This document shows positions 1 through 11,911 of a DNA stretch of 64,000 nt, in pieces. Below the pieces are notes generated by a model. That model did not search any database. It was given only the letters and a program-made list of their open reading frames with translations, and was not told the origin of the DNA. The translations under genes and the position numbers were made by a program. The stretch comes from Rhabdophis nuchalis (taxonomy: Eukaryota > Chordata > Lepidosauria > Squamata > Natricidae): the NCBI GenBank assembly GCA_039707465.1, contig CM077644.1, positions 221,669,962-221,733,961 on the forward strand, in the 5' to 3' direction. Numbering within the stretch: position 1 is the first letter of the stretch; the number at the start of each line of letters is the position of its first letter.

Positions 1-117
1 ATGAGTGTTTCTTCAGCAGTGTACATCCCTGCACTCATAAACATGTTATATATCCATTATATAAATTATAAAATATATGCACATACAGTATATCCTTTCT
101 TAGCAAGCACCTAGAAG

Positions 118-810
118 CCAAGAGGAACATACATAAGAACATAAGAACATAAGAATAGCCTTGCTGGAGCAGGCCACAGCCCATCTGGTCCAGCATTCTG
201 TATCACACAGTGGCTCGCCATTTGCTTCAGGGTATTCCCAAGTAGATGTCTTCACCTGCTTATGATTCCCTGCAAATGGCATTGAGAAATATCCTGCCTA
301 TCTCTCCATCCCGGAGGCATACATAATGATAGCCATGGATACCCTTGTTCTCCATGAACTCGTCTAATCCTTTCTTAAAGGTGTCGAGGCTGACAGCTGT
401 CACCACTTCTTCTGGCAGGGAGTTCCATAGACCAGTGATCCTCTGGGTGAAAAAGTATTTCCTCTTATTTGTTTGAGGTCTAGCTTCCAAAAGTTTCACG
501 GAGTGCCCCCTAGTTCTAGTGTTGTGCGATAGGGAAAACAGTTTTTCCTTTTCTACTTTGTCCACACCGTGCATGATTTTATAGACTTCAATCAGTCACC
601 GTCATTCTAGAGTGAAGAAGCCCAGCCCGTTGCAGCCTCAGATGGTAAGGAAGGTGTTCCAGCCCCCTAATCATTCTGGTTGCCCTCCTCTGCACCTTTT
701 CCATTTCCATAATATCCTTCTGAAGGTATGGTGACCAGAACTATACACAATACTCCAGATGGGGCCTCACCATAGATTTATAAAGAGGCAAATACATGCC
801 AAATATACGG
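118..810 (-). mobile_element. CR1 LINE, 3' part
   Basis: The minus strand encodes the eroded end of CR1 ORF2 (TQRITGLWNSLPEEVV is the typical WNSLP block) preceded by the trace of the helix-rich C-terminus. Stops and frameshifts show it is inactive. The right limit is approximate. Confidence 0.8.
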
Positions 811-910
811 TTCTGGAGATTTCGTGATGAATCAGTGGTATTTGGCTTTTATATATATAGATGAAGAATTATATTAAGCTTTTTGCTTATACATTGCATT
901 GTTTATAAAT

Positions 911-1425
911 ACAATAGCAGAGTTGGAAGGGACCTTGAAGGTCATCTAGTCCAAGTCCCTGCCCAGGCAGGAAGCCCTATACCATTTCAGACAAATGGCT
1001 ATCTAACATCTTCTTAAAGACTTCCAGTGTTGGGGCATTCACAACTTCTGGAGGCAAGCTGTTCCACTGATTAATTGTTCTAACTGTCAGGAAATTTCCC
1101 CTCAGTTCTAGGTTGCTTCTCTCCTTGATTAGTTTCCACCCATTGCTTCTTGTCCTACCCTCAGGTGCTTTGGAGAACAGCTTGACTCCCTCTTCTTTGT
1201 GGCAACCCCTGAGATATTGGAACACTGCTATCATGTCTCCCCTAGTCCTTCTTTTTTATTAAACTAGACATACCCAGTTCCTGCCACCCTTCTTCATATG
1301 TTTTAGTTTCCAGTCCCCTAATCATCTTTGTTGCTCTTCTCTGCACTCTTTCTAGAGTCTCCACATCTTTTCTACATCGTGGTGACCAAAACTGAATGCA
1401 GTATTCCAAGTGTGGCCTTAATTAT
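911..1425 (-). mobile_element. CR1/L3-type LINE, 3' part
   Basis: Minus-strand CR1 C-terminus with TINQWNSLPPEVVNAP and a 3' end reading ccaaggtcccttccaactc, the standard snake CR1/L3 ending. Near-copies occur at 5583-6085 and 35701-36408. Confidence 0.85.
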
Positions 1426-1497
1426 TTGTATGTGTTTTTAATATCTGAGATAGCATATGTGCACCTATGCATCGCTCTTTGTTTATAATACCTATAT

Positions 1498-1533
<36 letters not shown>

Positions 1534-2068
1534 TTAAAATACATGTGAAAGACAAAATATATATTCCCAGAAATAACGTATTGTCAAGCTCCCAAAAAAA
1601 CTAGCTGATTGGACGCATGGTAATTTTGGGTATTTTTTGTTTTTAGTGAAATGAGACAAAGTCATTGTAGAGTATTAAATGCTTAATGCAGAATTCTGTT
1701 TTTTTATATACATATATTTTAGTCCTTACTTTTTCATATATGTACAGAACTATCAATTCACATTACCTTTTCTTCCCATAGCCATATATTAAGAGTCTGA
1801 GATTTCTGTTGCAAAATAAGATGGCGACACGGGGTGGCAAGAAAACGATCCAAACTGTATCATACAGTATATACTGTATGTAAGAATGTGTATAGAGATT
1901 AATGATGAATAGATAAATGTTAAATAGTATTTATAAGAATGTATATCAATGAATGTTTTTGAAATGGGAAAAATAATAATAAAAAGGACAGTTAAAAAAA
2001 ACAATTTCACTAGAAGTCAGAGATAAGAGTGCAGTTCTCAAGGAACTTGTTTGACGTGAGGAGATTAA
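1426..2068. other. AT-rich stretch, no gene seen
   Basis: Contains a short (GA)n tract near 1501-1530. I see no splice-framed exon or recognised transposon. Confidence 0.5.
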
Positions 2069-2420
2069 AATGAATGTATGGTTTTATTTTATTTATTTTA
2101 TTTTTTATTTTATTTTATTTTTCAAATTTGTATACCGCCCTATTTTATTTATTATTATTTATTTATTGAATTTATACCCCGCCCTTCTCCAAACGGACCC
2201 AGGGCGGCGCACAGGAATGTTAAAAAACATACAAACATCTAAAACTTTTAAAAAAAAACTTATTCAACTAAAAACCTGTGCTAAAAACCGAATTAAAATC
2301 CCCATTTTAAAACTATCTATGAGTCAGTATTGGAGGCTATGCTAGGCCGGCTAGTTGGAATAGGTGTGTCTTCAGACACTTGCGGAAGAGGCGGAGGTCG
2401 GAGATGCTATCTCCCCTAGG
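2069..2420 (-). mobile_element. L2-clade LINE 3' end with (TTTTA)n tail
   Basis: Minus-strand 3' terminus: the FR-cysteine-like C-terminal coding remnant, the UTR, and a final GC-rich hairpin (ccgcccttctcc / gggcggcgc) followed by a TTTTA-rich tail at 2080-2160. Strongly 5' truncated. Confidence 0.75.
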
Positions 2421-2454
2421 GGACTCAGGGCGGTGCACAGAAATACTTTTTACT

Positions 2455-2925
2455 TTACTTTACTTTAATTCGACTTATTAACCGCCCCCTCTCCCCGAAG
2501 GGACTCGGGGCGGTGCACAGGAAATATAAAAACACAATATATCACAATAAATACATAAATATTTAAAACTATATTAAACTAACACCCTGTGCTAAAATCT
2601 TCCCGTTAAAATTACCATAAAACCCAATATAAAAATTTCTCTACTAACTAAAGCTGAGTACAATAGGTTAGGCCAGGCCTAATATAAAAAATATAAAACA
2701 ATACAGTACAAAACAGTTAAAAATAAATTAAATTAAGGTCTGTGCTAAAATTTAGATTAAAAAGGGTTAAAATCAATTAAAACTATATGCATTAAAACTA
2801 AGCCAGCCGGCCTCTTGAAATAGATGTGTCTTTAGTGCCCAGCGGAAGAGGCGTAGGTCCTTGATGATCCTAAGGTCGGGGGGGGGGGGGAGGTCGTTCC
2901 AGGAGTTTAGATAAACCACATCGCA
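2455..2925 (-). mobile_element. L2-clade LINE 3' end
   Basis: A second, independent minus-strand L2 end adjacent to the previous one. It has the ccgcccc...gactcggggcgg hairpin variant and the coding remnant of the C-terminus, with a G-run at 2880-2891. Confidence 0.75.
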
Positions 2926-3404
2926 ACTCTTGTTGCCACTTAAAAAAAACTAGGAACATTTGGAGTGTTTACTAAAATTTATTGTCATGGTCTAGGCGCA
3001 GGGATTGGCACAGTGTATTAATAAAGTCACTGTTAAGAATGCATTTGTTTAAATTATGCATGTATAATTTCCACTCTTCAATCCCATCAAAATTATAGTC
3101 AGGTCAGGTTCTGCTTAGGGGTTCTTTGTTTGTTTTTGAAATCAGCCAAGAATAGAAGTTATCATTCGATTTTTCTTTCTTTAAGGGTCAGGCTTTCTGT
3201 ATGCAGATTCTTGTACAATGGTTCCTTTATCAGCTGGAAAGCAGGAATAAAAATGTTAATGTTGCAGGTTAAAAAAAAAAAGAGCCTGATATTTCTTATT
3301 CTGCATTTCAACTCTTTGACCTTTTTCCTTTACTTTAGACTTTTTGTGTAAAAGCTCCAGGAAAGGAATTTGATTTTCAGACTTTGAACTGTTTCCCAGA
3401 AAAT
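2926..3404. other. No recognised feature
   Basis: AT-rich sequence with T-runs. The ORF of about 73 codons near 3130 has no family signature and looks random. Confidence 0.4.
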
Positions 3405-3503
3405 TAAATTATTCCTTCCAATCTTTTAATTTCTCAATATTTATATTTAACAGCATTTTATAGGTAGCAGTCTAATAAAATCAGTAAAACAAATGGACTC
3501 TAA
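3405..3503 (+). repeat. 99-bp direct repeat, left copy
   Basis: Matches 4042-4140 at 97 of 99 positions by eye. The two copies flank an L2 insertion, so this is either an unusually long target duplication or a segmental duplication into which the LINE landed. Confidence 0.9.
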
Positions 3504-4041
3504 TTTTTTATTTATTTATTTATTTATTTATTTTTTTTATTTTTTTATTTATTTTATTTTATTTTATTTTATTTTATTTTATTTTATTTTATTTTATTTT
3601 ATTTTATTTTATTTTATTTTATTTTATTAGACTTTTATACCGCCCCCTCTCCGGGTAGGACTCAAGGCGGTGCACAGCAGATAAAAATACGAATAATACA
3701 TACACCTGAATAAATACATTCATACTACTAAAACCAAATTAAATTAAGAACTGTGCTAAAAATTTAAGACACTACAACCATATAAAATTAATTACTAAAA
3801 TCGACGTCTAAAGTCTAAACCAGGGTGGCCAGGTGGAAAAAATATGTCTTGAGCTCCCGGCGGAAGAGGCGTAGGTCCGTGATAGTGCGAATATTGGGGG
3901 GGCAGGTCGTTCCAGAGAGCCGGGCCCGCCACAGAGAAGGCCCTACCCCTGGGGATCGCCAGACGGCATTGACCGGCCAACGGCACCCTGAGGAGGCCCT
4001 CCCTGTGTGAGCGGACAGGTCGAAGGGAGGTATGTGGTAAG
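3504..4041 (-). mobile_element. L2-clade LINE with (TTTTA)n tail
   Basis: Minus-strand insertion exactly between the two 99-bp repeats. The tail is (TATT)n/(TTTTA)n at 3504-3628, then the 3' hairpin, the UTR, and a coding remnant with GRAFSVAGPALWNDLP at the C-terminus. It is 5' truncated close to 4041. Confidence 0.85.
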
Positions 4042-4140
4042 TAAATTATTCCTTCCAATCTTTTAATTTCTCAATATTTATATTTAACAGTATTTTATAG
4101 GTAGCAGTCTAATAAAATCAGTAAAACAAATTGACTCTAA
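4042..4140 (+). repeat. 99-bp direct repeat, right copy
   Basis: Partner of 3405-3503, at a constant offset of 637 bp with no internal gap. Confidence 0.9.
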
Positions 4141-4780
4141 GAAGCAAAGTAATAATGTGGCTAATAAATATATATTTTATATTGCCTGGCACAGTTACCA
4201 TTTAAAAAAATCTGCTACCACCCACTGATAAACCTGCTGAGGAGGAGATTTTGTTGATTTTTTTTTTTTGTAGCAGTCAATAAACATGCAAAAGTGATTT
4301 AAAGCGAAGTGTCATAGATGGATGTTTCTTGGCTTGGGAATCCTGTCCCTCCTAGAACAGACAACCAATATTTTTTTTCTTCTGACAGGCTTGTGAAAAT
4401 TTTAATTTAGCGGATGGAAGCTCTTAAATTATTTATTGATGGCCATTTCTCGGATGATTTTTTTTTTTTAAAGTTCAAGCTGTGGAAGTTGGCAGACTCA
4501 AAAAGCTACTTTCCATTTCTAGAATTATCTTTATTATGAATAAGGTAGGGCCCCAAATCTTGAAAGTCTGCCAAAGCAATTCTCCAGATCAAGTTACACC
4601 TTGCAGAATTAAAGCCGAATTACCCGGAGTCTGTTTCTCACACTTCTCTCCCCACTCCAACCCTACTCCAACCCCTACAACTTTTCTACAACAATCCTAG
4701 ATTCTCTTCTATATTTCCAAAGTCTGGTAGACTTGCCATTACCAAATATTAGAATGCAATTGATTACTTTTGGAGGCTGG

Positions 4781-4784
<4 letters not shown>
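4141..4784. other. No recognised feature
   Basis: Single-copy-looking DNA with several homopolymer T runs. No exon or transposon recognised. Confidence 0.4.
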
Positions 4785-4823
<39 letters not shown>

Positions 4824-4917
4824 AGGGAGGGAGGGAGGGAGGGAGGGAGGGAGGGAGGGAGAGGGAGAGGGAGAGGGATAGGGAGAGAGAGAAAGAGACA
4901 GAGACAGAGACAGAGAG
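4785..4917. repeat. (GA)n / (GGGA)n purine tract
   Basis: A pure-purine simple repeat moving from GA to GGGA units and back. Open frames over it are repeat translations. Confidence 0.95.
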
Positions 4918-5582
4918 AGTATGAAGTTGTACCACAATAATATGTTAGTTTGTCTATTTTGTCTATTTCACTGTATTACCGTAATTCTATCCTAGTGTTA
5001 TTCAATAATTGCCATGTATTTTCAGCCTATGTGGCTATGAGCAACTAAAGTGGGATTGGTGTCTGCACTTGGGAATGTCAACTGCAGCCAAGCAGAAATG
5101 CTTCCCACCCCATTTCCTTCAGACAGTCATTCATTGCTCACAACTTCATCCACAAACATCCATGCCAGATGTTCCAAAACTGCCTGGCTAATTGAGTCAC
5201 ACCTTGGTGTTTTCCAGGACCCGCTGATGTCCAGAGGCAGTGTCACTCCAGTCAACTTACAAAAGCAAAGCTAAGACATGTGTGGGCATGTAGAAGAAAA
5301 GGGGATAGGAGGTGGATGCGACATCTGGAGATTGACAGATGTTACAGGCGAGCAAGGATCACAAGCTACAGTAGGAAGCATAAGCTGATGGGATTCCTGC
5401 CTGGAGCATGGCTTCGGAGCTTAGCTGGAGGGCTGAAACCAACACTGCGTAGGAGAAGAGCTTGGTGCTTGAACTGGAGCTGGGCAGCAACTATGTAGAA
5501 AGGGAAGGACCACAAGGAGATAGCACCTCATCCCAACTATTTGGAAGAAGCTTTGAAAAATGGCAACGGTCGTATGCAATAC
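4918..5582. other. Unassigned stretch
   Basis: Moderate-GC sequence with a 72-codon Arg/Trp-rich frame at 5280-5498 that matches nothing I recognise. Codons do not look coding, and it may be an unidentified retroelement piece. Confidence 0.35.
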
Positions 5583-6085
5583 AATACACTACAATAGCAG
5601 AGTTGGAAGGGACCTTGGAGGTCATCTAGTCCAAGTCCCTGCCTAGGCAGGAAATCCCTATACCATTTCAGACATATGGCTATCCAACATCTTCTTGAAG
5701 ACTTGCAGTGTTGGGGCATTCACAACTTCTGGAGACAAACTGTTCCATTGATGAATTGTCCTAACTGTCAGGAAATTTCCCCTCAGTTCTAGGTTGCTTC
5801 TCTCCTTGATTAGTTTCCACCCATTGCATCTTGTTCTGCCCTCAGGTGCTTTGGAGAACAGCTTGACTCCCTCTTCTTTGTGGCAACCCCTGAGATATAG
5901 GAACACTGCTATCACGTCTCCCTGAATCCTTCTTTTCATTAAACTAGACATACCCAGTTCCTGCAACCGTTCTTCATATGTTTTAGTCTCCAGTCCCCTA
6001 AGCATCTTTGTTGCTCTTCTCTACACTCTTTCTAGAGTCTCCACATCTTTTCTACATCATGGTGACCACGATGTAGGTGCTACCT
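5583..6085 (-). mobile_element. CR1/L3-type LINE, 3' part
   Basis: Closely parallels 911-1425: a minus-strand C-terminal remnant with TIHQWNSLSPEVVNAP and an upstream [18 protein letters not shown] block. Frame is open for about 115 codons, so it is relatively young. Confidence 0.85.
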
Positions 6086-6191
6086 TATAAACTTTCAGAC
6101 TTTTTTCTGAGCTGAGTATTAAAAGATCGACTAAAAATAATTGATTATTAAAAATGTATTTATGTGGCAACTGCAACTTGAAGACCTAGAA

Positions 6192-7352
6192 CCGTGATGG
6201 TGAACCTATGTCATGCGTGCCCCAGGTGGCATGCGGAGCCATTTGTCAAGGCACGCAGGCGATGCCCTGTCAGCTGGCCAGCGCGCATCCGTGCGCTGGC
6301 CAGCTGAACTTGCCCTTTTTTGCATGCTCTTTTCACCCTCCCCAAGCTCCAGAGGCTTTATCGGAGCTTGGGGAGGACAAAAAGAGGCTCCCTCGCACAC
6401 ACACACACACACCCGGAGGCCCTCTGGAGGCTTCATGAGCTTCCCTGAAGCCTCCAAGCACACAATCTGATGCACCGGCTGTTTTCACCCTCCCCAGGCT
6501 CCTAGAAAGCTTCTGGAGCCTGGGGAGGGAGAAAAAAGGTACCAAAAACAGGGGGTCACGCATATAGCATTATTATTATTATTATTATTTTATTATTTAA
6601 ATTTATACCCCACCCTTCTCCACAGAGGACCCAGGGCGGCGCACAGGAAATTTAAAAAACATACAAAAATACAATAAATATAATTTAAAAAACTATTAAA
6701 TAACCCCATCCTGCGCTAAAACCAAATTTTTTAAAACCCAATTTAAAACTATCTTAAGTCCCCAAGGGAGGTTAGGCTAGGCCGGCTTGTTGAAACAGAT
6801 ATGTCTTAAGACATTGGCGGAAGAGGCGGAGGTCGGTGATGGTACGTAATTCAGGGGGTAGGTCATTCCAAAGGGCTGGCCCCGCCACAGAGAAGGCTCT
6901 TCCCCTGGGTGTCGCCAGTCGGCATTGTCCGGCCGACGGTACCCTGAGGCCCTCTCTGTGGGAGCGGATTGGTCTGAGGGATGTATGGGGCAGGAGGCGG
7001 TCTCGCATATAACTAGGCCCCGAGCCATGGAGCGCTTTAAAGATGGTAGTCAAAACCTTGAAGCGCACTCGAAAGGCCACAGGAAGCCAATGCAGCTCGC
7101 GCAGGATCGGTGTTATGTGGGAGCATCTAGTGGCTCCCATAATCACCCGCGCGGCTGCGTTTTGGACTAGCTGTAGCTTTCGAGTGCACCTCAAGGGAAG
7201 CCCCATGTAGAGAGTATTACAGTAGTCGAGTCGGGACGTCACGAGTGCTTGAGTGACTGTGCGTAGGGCGTGTGGGTGTGGCACGCCCATGCACAACCCC
7301 CCTCGTTCCCCCCACTTTTGGCACGCGAGCCAAAAAAGTTTAGCCATCACTG
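6192..7352. mobile_element. hAT element interrupted by an L2 LINE
   Basis: Starts ccgtgatggtgaacc and ends gccatcactg, the terminal inverted repeat of the local 'gtgatggcgaacc' hAT family. It is split by an L2 insertion at about 6571-7268. The left flank, acctagaa, has no clear copy on the right. Confidence 0.75.
6571..7268 (-). mobile_element. L2-clade LINE inside a hAT element
   Basis: Minus-strand L2 with an (ATT)n tail at 6571-6590 and a 5' truncation near 7268. It encodes ALVTSRLDYCNTLYMGLP and continues to the C-terminus KTYLFQQAGLA. The frame stays open into the hAT sequence, so the 198-codon ORF at 6772-7368 is a chimera of the two elements. Confidence 0.85.
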
Positions 7353-7575
7353 GCCTCCATGAACTCACCAGAAGTCAAACCTGAGACCTTATGTTTTATT
7401 ATACTACTGTTATATGTGGAAATAACCTTTTTTGCTCTCATCAGTCTCTTCTGACCGCAATTTCATTCTCCCTGGGGGTTTTCTTTTCAGCTGAGAAAAA
7501 TCCTATAAATATACATATAATACATTTAAATGATATCCAATTTAGCAAAATATACTATTTACTACCTTTAGCCTA

Positions 7576-7926
7576 GAGGATGCGGTGGCTCAGTGGCTAA
7601 GATGCTGAGCTTGCCAATCAGAAAGGTCAGCAGTTCAGCGGTCTGAATCCATAGCACCACCTAATGGAGTGAGCTCCCATTACTTGTCCCAGCTTCTGCT
7701 AACCTAGCTGTTCGAAAGCATGCAAAAATGCAAGTACAAAAATAGGAACCACCTTTGGTGGGAAGGTAACAGCGTTCCATGCACCTTCAGTGTTTAGTCA
7801 TGCCAGTCACATGACCACGGAGACGTCTTCGGATAGCGCTGGCTCTTTGGCTTTGAAATGGAGATGAGCACTGCCCCCTAAAGTTGGGAATGACTATGCA
7901 TATGTGTGAGGGGAACCTTTACCTTA
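7576..7926 (+). mobile_element. Sauria-type SINE
   Basis: tRNA-derived head (A-box region tggctcagtggctaagatgc, then a B-box-like segment), an unrelated body, and the BovB-like 3' tail gaacctttacctt. Flanked by an 11-bp target duplication cctttagccta (7565-7575 and 7927-7937). Confidence 0.92.
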
Positions 7927-7975
7927 CCTTTAGCCTAAGTTAGTAGAATCCAAAAGATGTCAAATTATTAATATA

Positions 7976-8045
7976 GAAAGGAAAGAAGGAAGGAAGGAAG
8001 GAAGGAAGGAAGGAAGGAAGGAAGGAAGGAAGGAAGGAAGGAAGG
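7976..8045. repeat. (GAAG)n microsatellite
   Basis: About 65 bp of GGAA/GAAG units. Confidence 0.95.
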
Positions 8046-8645
8046 ATTGAAATAGGAAGAAAGAGGAAAACCATAATGTAACAGTACACTGATGCTCCAT
8101 GGTAGCTCTGTAAAAAACAAAACCAAAGGTTAACCTTTCATTGGGTGCTATCATTCTCATGACCCCTAATCATGGTGCTTATCATCAAGCTCTTTTGTTT
8201 CTCATTTTTCCTTTTCCTCCGAAGAGCACCTTGTGCTTCAGGTCAAGATCATTCAACAATCTCATGTTTCAAATTCGCCAGCTGAAGAAAGTGTCATGTT
8301 GTGTTAGATTTGAAGAATAGGAGTGTGCTCATCAATCAACGGTTTGTGCAGGGTGCTAATCCTCGCCACAGTTAGCTGATTTGGCACTCTGAATTTTGAC
8401 CACTGCTCTGGTCAATCACTAAGCAGTTCTTTTCAACTTCATCACCTCCCTATTCTTGTCAAAGTCCCCCTTCCCCCCACGGACACCTAGATAAATAAAA
8501 GGAGGAGGAGGGGAGGGGAAGGGAGGGAGAACAAAACCATCACGGTTATAAGTACTGTGAAAAATAACATAGACTCATTCATCCATGAACTACGTTAATG
8601 CAACACTATTTATAACTCGCTCTTTTCAACGTGCCTTTCTATTCA
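8046..8645. other. No recognised feature
   Basis: Single-copy-looking sequence with a G/A-rich run near 8502-8530. Confidence 0.4.
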
Positions 8646-8647
8646 TT

Positions 8648-9378
8648 TTTGAATTTGAATTTTATTGAATTTTTATACTGCACCTTCTCCCCAGCGGGAC
8701 TCAGGGCAGTGTACAGGCAATAGTAAAAGTCAGTTAGTATAAAATTAATGATTAAAAACAAGTAAAATGCTATTAAAAATGTATTAAACAGTAAGCCTAA
8801 TTTTCAAATTTTGATAAAAACTCTATCTAAAAGCAAGTTAAAAACTAGGCCAGGCTGGCCGCATGAAATAAATGGGTCTTCAAAGCCTGGCAGAAAAGGC
8901 GCAGGTCCGTGATCGTGCAAAGGTCAGGGGTAGGTCATTCCAGAGGGCAGGAGCAGCCACAGAGAAGGCTCTCCCCCTGGGCATCGCCAGCCGACATTGC
9001 CTAGCCGACGGCACCCTGAGGAGGCCCTCTCTGTGGGAGCGGACTGGTTGGTGGGAAGTATTAGGTAGCAGGAGGCGGTCTTGCAAATAGCCAGGTCCCA
9101 TGCCATGGAGCACCTTGAAGCGCACCCGGAAGGCCACAGGCATCTCGCGCAGGAGAGGTGTCACATGGCAGCATCTAGAAGCTCCCAGAATCCCCCGCGC
9201 GGCTGCGTTCTGAACTAACTGGAGCCTTCGGGTGCACCTCAAGGGAAGCCCCATGTAGAGAGCATTGCAGTAGTCCAGGCAGGAGATGACGAGGGCTTGA
9301 ATGACCGTGTGTAAAGCATCACAATCCAGAAAGGGGCGCAACTGGCGTATCAGGTGAACCTGATTCAAGGATCTTTTT
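8648..9378 (-). mobile_element. L2-clade LINE, 3' 0.7 kb
   Basis: The minus strand carries a 162-codon frame (8880-9368) with ALVISCLDYCNALYMGLP, RLQLVQNAAARGILGA and a truncated C-terminus after ALWNDLP. The UTR and hairpin end lie at the left. One local deletion removes part of the HWLPV segment. Confidence 0.85.
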
Positions 9379-9890
9379 CAAACAGATCCTTCCAATAGAA
9401 CTTTGGTAGTTAGTAGGAATAGTATAATCAATTGGGGGGAGGGGATAAATAATTATTTGGGGATAGATGACTGTTTTTTTCAAGGGTTTGTTTGTGAAGT
9501 TACTGTTAATTTAAGCTTTGTAATTTGGAAAGCAACTCTTCTGATGTATTTGTATATATGTAAATTTGAAAAAGGGTTTACTCACATAAGCCCTGTGCTC
9601 CTCAGTAGCAGAGTGAGAATTTGGGGATGGGAATTAGTCATTTCTTTGTAAAGGTCCCTTGTGAAAAAATATTGATGTTGTTTCCTGATTATGATTTCCT
9701 TAAGGAATTTTGCATTAGCTAAAGCAAGTGCATAAATAAATAGATAGGCCACATCTGGCTTTTATAGAGATATTTTCACATTTCTTTGCACCAATTGACT
9801 TGATATTTTATGACTGCAATAGATTAATCAATTGAAACAGATTATTCTTTCACTAGAATGCTTTTATCATTAAATGAATATTCATTAGAG
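9379..9890. other. No recognised feature
   Basis: AT-rich single-copy-looking sequence. Confidence 0.4.
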
Positions 9891-9996
9891 CAGTGATGAG
9901 TAACCTTTTGTTGGCAAGCGCCGAAAGTGAGTGCGCATGCCAGAGCCGCTTAGAACCACTTCCAGCTCCCTCCCCCCGACCGTCCGCATATCATCA
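9891..9996. mobile_element. hAT fragment (left end)
   Basis: Starts cagtgatgagtaacc after an 8-bp sequence with central TA (cattagag). Only the left end remains before an L2 element. Confidence 0.55.
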
Positions 9997-10578
9997 AGAT
10001 TGACTACTGCAATGCTCTCTACATGGGGATTCCCTTGAGGTGCACTCGAAAGCTACAGTTAGTGCAGAATGCAGCCGCGTGGGTGATTACGGGATCCTCT
10101 AGATGCTCCCACATAACACCGATCCTGCACGAGCTGCACTGGCTTCCTGTGGTCTTTTGGGTGCGCTTCAAGGTCTTGACGACCATCTTCAAAGCGCTCC
10201 ATGGCTCGGGACCTAGTTACATGCGAGACCGTCTCCTGCCCCATACATCCCTTAGACTGATACGCTCCCACAGAGAGGGCCTTCTCCGGGTGACCTACCC
10301 CCTGAACTCCGTACCATCGCCGACCTCCGCCTCTTCCGCCAGTGTCTAAAAACACACCTGTTTCATCAAGCCGGCCTAACATAGCCTCCGCTGTGACTAG
10401 TATTAGATAGTTTTAAAATGGGGATTTTAATTGGTTTTAGCGCAGGTTTTTGTTATTTAATAGGTTTTTAAATTTGTGTATTTTGTATTACTTTTGTATG
10501 TTATTTTAAATTCCTGGGCGCCGCCCTGGGTCCTTTTGGAGAAGGGCGGGATACAAATTGAATAAAATCTAAAAAAAA
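9997..10578 (+). mobile_element. L2-clade LINE, 3' part
   Basis: Plus-strand L2 from the DYCNALYMG block to a 3' A-rich tail. An internal deletion joins the SHREGLLRV block to the final TYPLNSVPS segment, removing the FSVAGPALW part. Confidence 0.8.
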
Positions 10579-10584
10579 AGATGA

Positions 10585-10653
10585 AGAGCAAGTGGAGGAA
10601 TTCTAGGAGTTGAAGTCCACAAGTCTTAAAGGCGACAAGTTTGAACACCCCTG
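10585..10653. mobile_element. Half of a palindromic hAT element
   Basis: Matches the right arm of the palindromic family at 58992-59097 (ggagttgaagtccacaagtc to cacccctg). The left arm is missing. Confidence 0.6.
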
Positions 10654-10920
10654 GGGTTCTTTTTCTAAAGGGCTAGGGTCTTGAAACTTGACAGCTTTAA
10701 GACTTGCGTGCTTCAAATGCCAGAGTTTCTGAGCCAACATTTTGGTTGCTAAACAAGAGCGTTGTTAAGTGAGTTTCACCACATTTTACAAGTTGCCTAC
10801 GCCCACCCAGTCACATGACTGACAAGCCACTCTCACCCGGTCACATGACTGGCAAGACACTCCCACAAAGCAAGCCACACCTACAGAAGAGGTTCTAAAA
10901 AAGTTTGAAACACACCACTG
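10654..10920. mobile_element. Non-autonomous DNA element remnant
   Basis: Contains repeated cacccagtcacatgactg units and ends ttgaaacacaccactg, the right end of the 'cagtggtggg' hAT family seen at 55765 and elsewhere. The left limit is unclear. Confidence 0.5.
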
Positions 10921-11458
10921 GCGCGTGCGTGCACCCATAATGCAATGTGTGCAGCCCCCTGTATATGCGTGCCTCACCTCCCGTGTGCCCCCATGCACAC
11001 ATGCCCTGTATGCGCCCCTTGCATGCACATATGCCTCCTGCATATGCACATGACTTCCCATGTGTCCCCCATGCATATACATGCACACCTTCTCTGTGTG
11101 TGCCTCCCACACATGTGCACACATCACCCACATGCACCCCCCCCACACCATACACCACAAAAACCCGAAAACCAGCTGACCGGCGGGAGACGTCCCCCTG
11201 CATGTGCATGTGACTCCCCCGTGTGCACCTCTCCCCATGCATGCATGCACAATTCCTGTGTTTGCACCTCCCACGCATGCGCACACATCTCCCCCATGCA
11301 GCCCCCCATGCATGCACCAGAGAAACCAGAAAACCGGCTCACCGGCGGGAGACATACGTGCATGCGTGTTGGAGCTGAGCTGGGATGACAGCTCACATGC
11401 CTGCAAAGAGGACTCTGTGTGCCACCTGTAGCACATGTGCCATAGGTTCGCCGTCACG
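10921..11458 (-). mobile_element. hAT element remnant, CA/TG-rich
   Basis: Ends ggttcgccgtcac, the inverted terminus of the 'gtgatggcgaacc' family. The interior has two copies, about 165 bp apart, of a unit containing accggcgggagac. Long His/Cys/Pro frames here are repeat translations. Confidence 0.6.
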
Positions 11459-11469
11459 ACATTTAGAGT

Positions 11470-11800
11470 ATATGGGTAGTTCTTTACTAACAACCACAAT
11501 TGTGACTGTAATTTCCATTGCTCAGGTTATTCACTGAGTTGCACTTAATTTTATGGCCATGAGTGTTAAGTGAATCACTATGGTTTTTAAGCATATCATA
11601 CAGTCATTAAATGAATCCGGATTCTCCCACTGACTGCGTTTTTCAGAAAACTCTTGTGAAGATCATGAATGCCAATCCTATGACTTTCAGGAGCTCCAAC
11701 TATTGTAAATACATGTCGGTTGCCAAACACCGAAACATGTGATCACAGGGGCATTGTGACAGTTGAACTGACAGTTGACCATGAAATGAATGGTCATAAA
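11470..11800. mobile_element. Eroded TA-flanked MITE (tcctc-acttacaac family)
   Basis: Order and wording (ttaagtgaatcac, gtcattaaatgaa, gtgatcacaggggcattgtgac, aatggtcataaatca) parallel the MITE at 61927-62282, with many changes. Confidence 0.5.
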
Positions 11801-11911
11801 TCAAGGAGGTCTAGTAAAGCCAAGGGATTATCAGATAAGCAATATGTTCGTAATGTATCCTATTCTACCAAATTTTTCTTCTTTAAATTCTGTTCTCACT
11901 CAGGAATATCC

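Noticed and set aside
4675..4935. Ser/Leu/Pro repeat ORF
   Set aside because: Antisense of a (GA)n/(GGGA)n tract.
5280..5498. 72-codon Arg/Trp-rich ORF
   Set aside because: No recognisable domain, no splice context and unusual composition; treated as chance or an unidentified repeat.
7576..7660. Possible tRNA gene
   Set aside because: The tRNA-like sequence is the head of a Sauria SINE with body, tail and target duplication; no intact cloverleaf is evident.
10786..11499. 237-codon His/Cys/Gly-rich ORF and its antisense partners
   Set aside because: Lies across CA/TG-rich hAT remnants, with both strands open because of low complexity.
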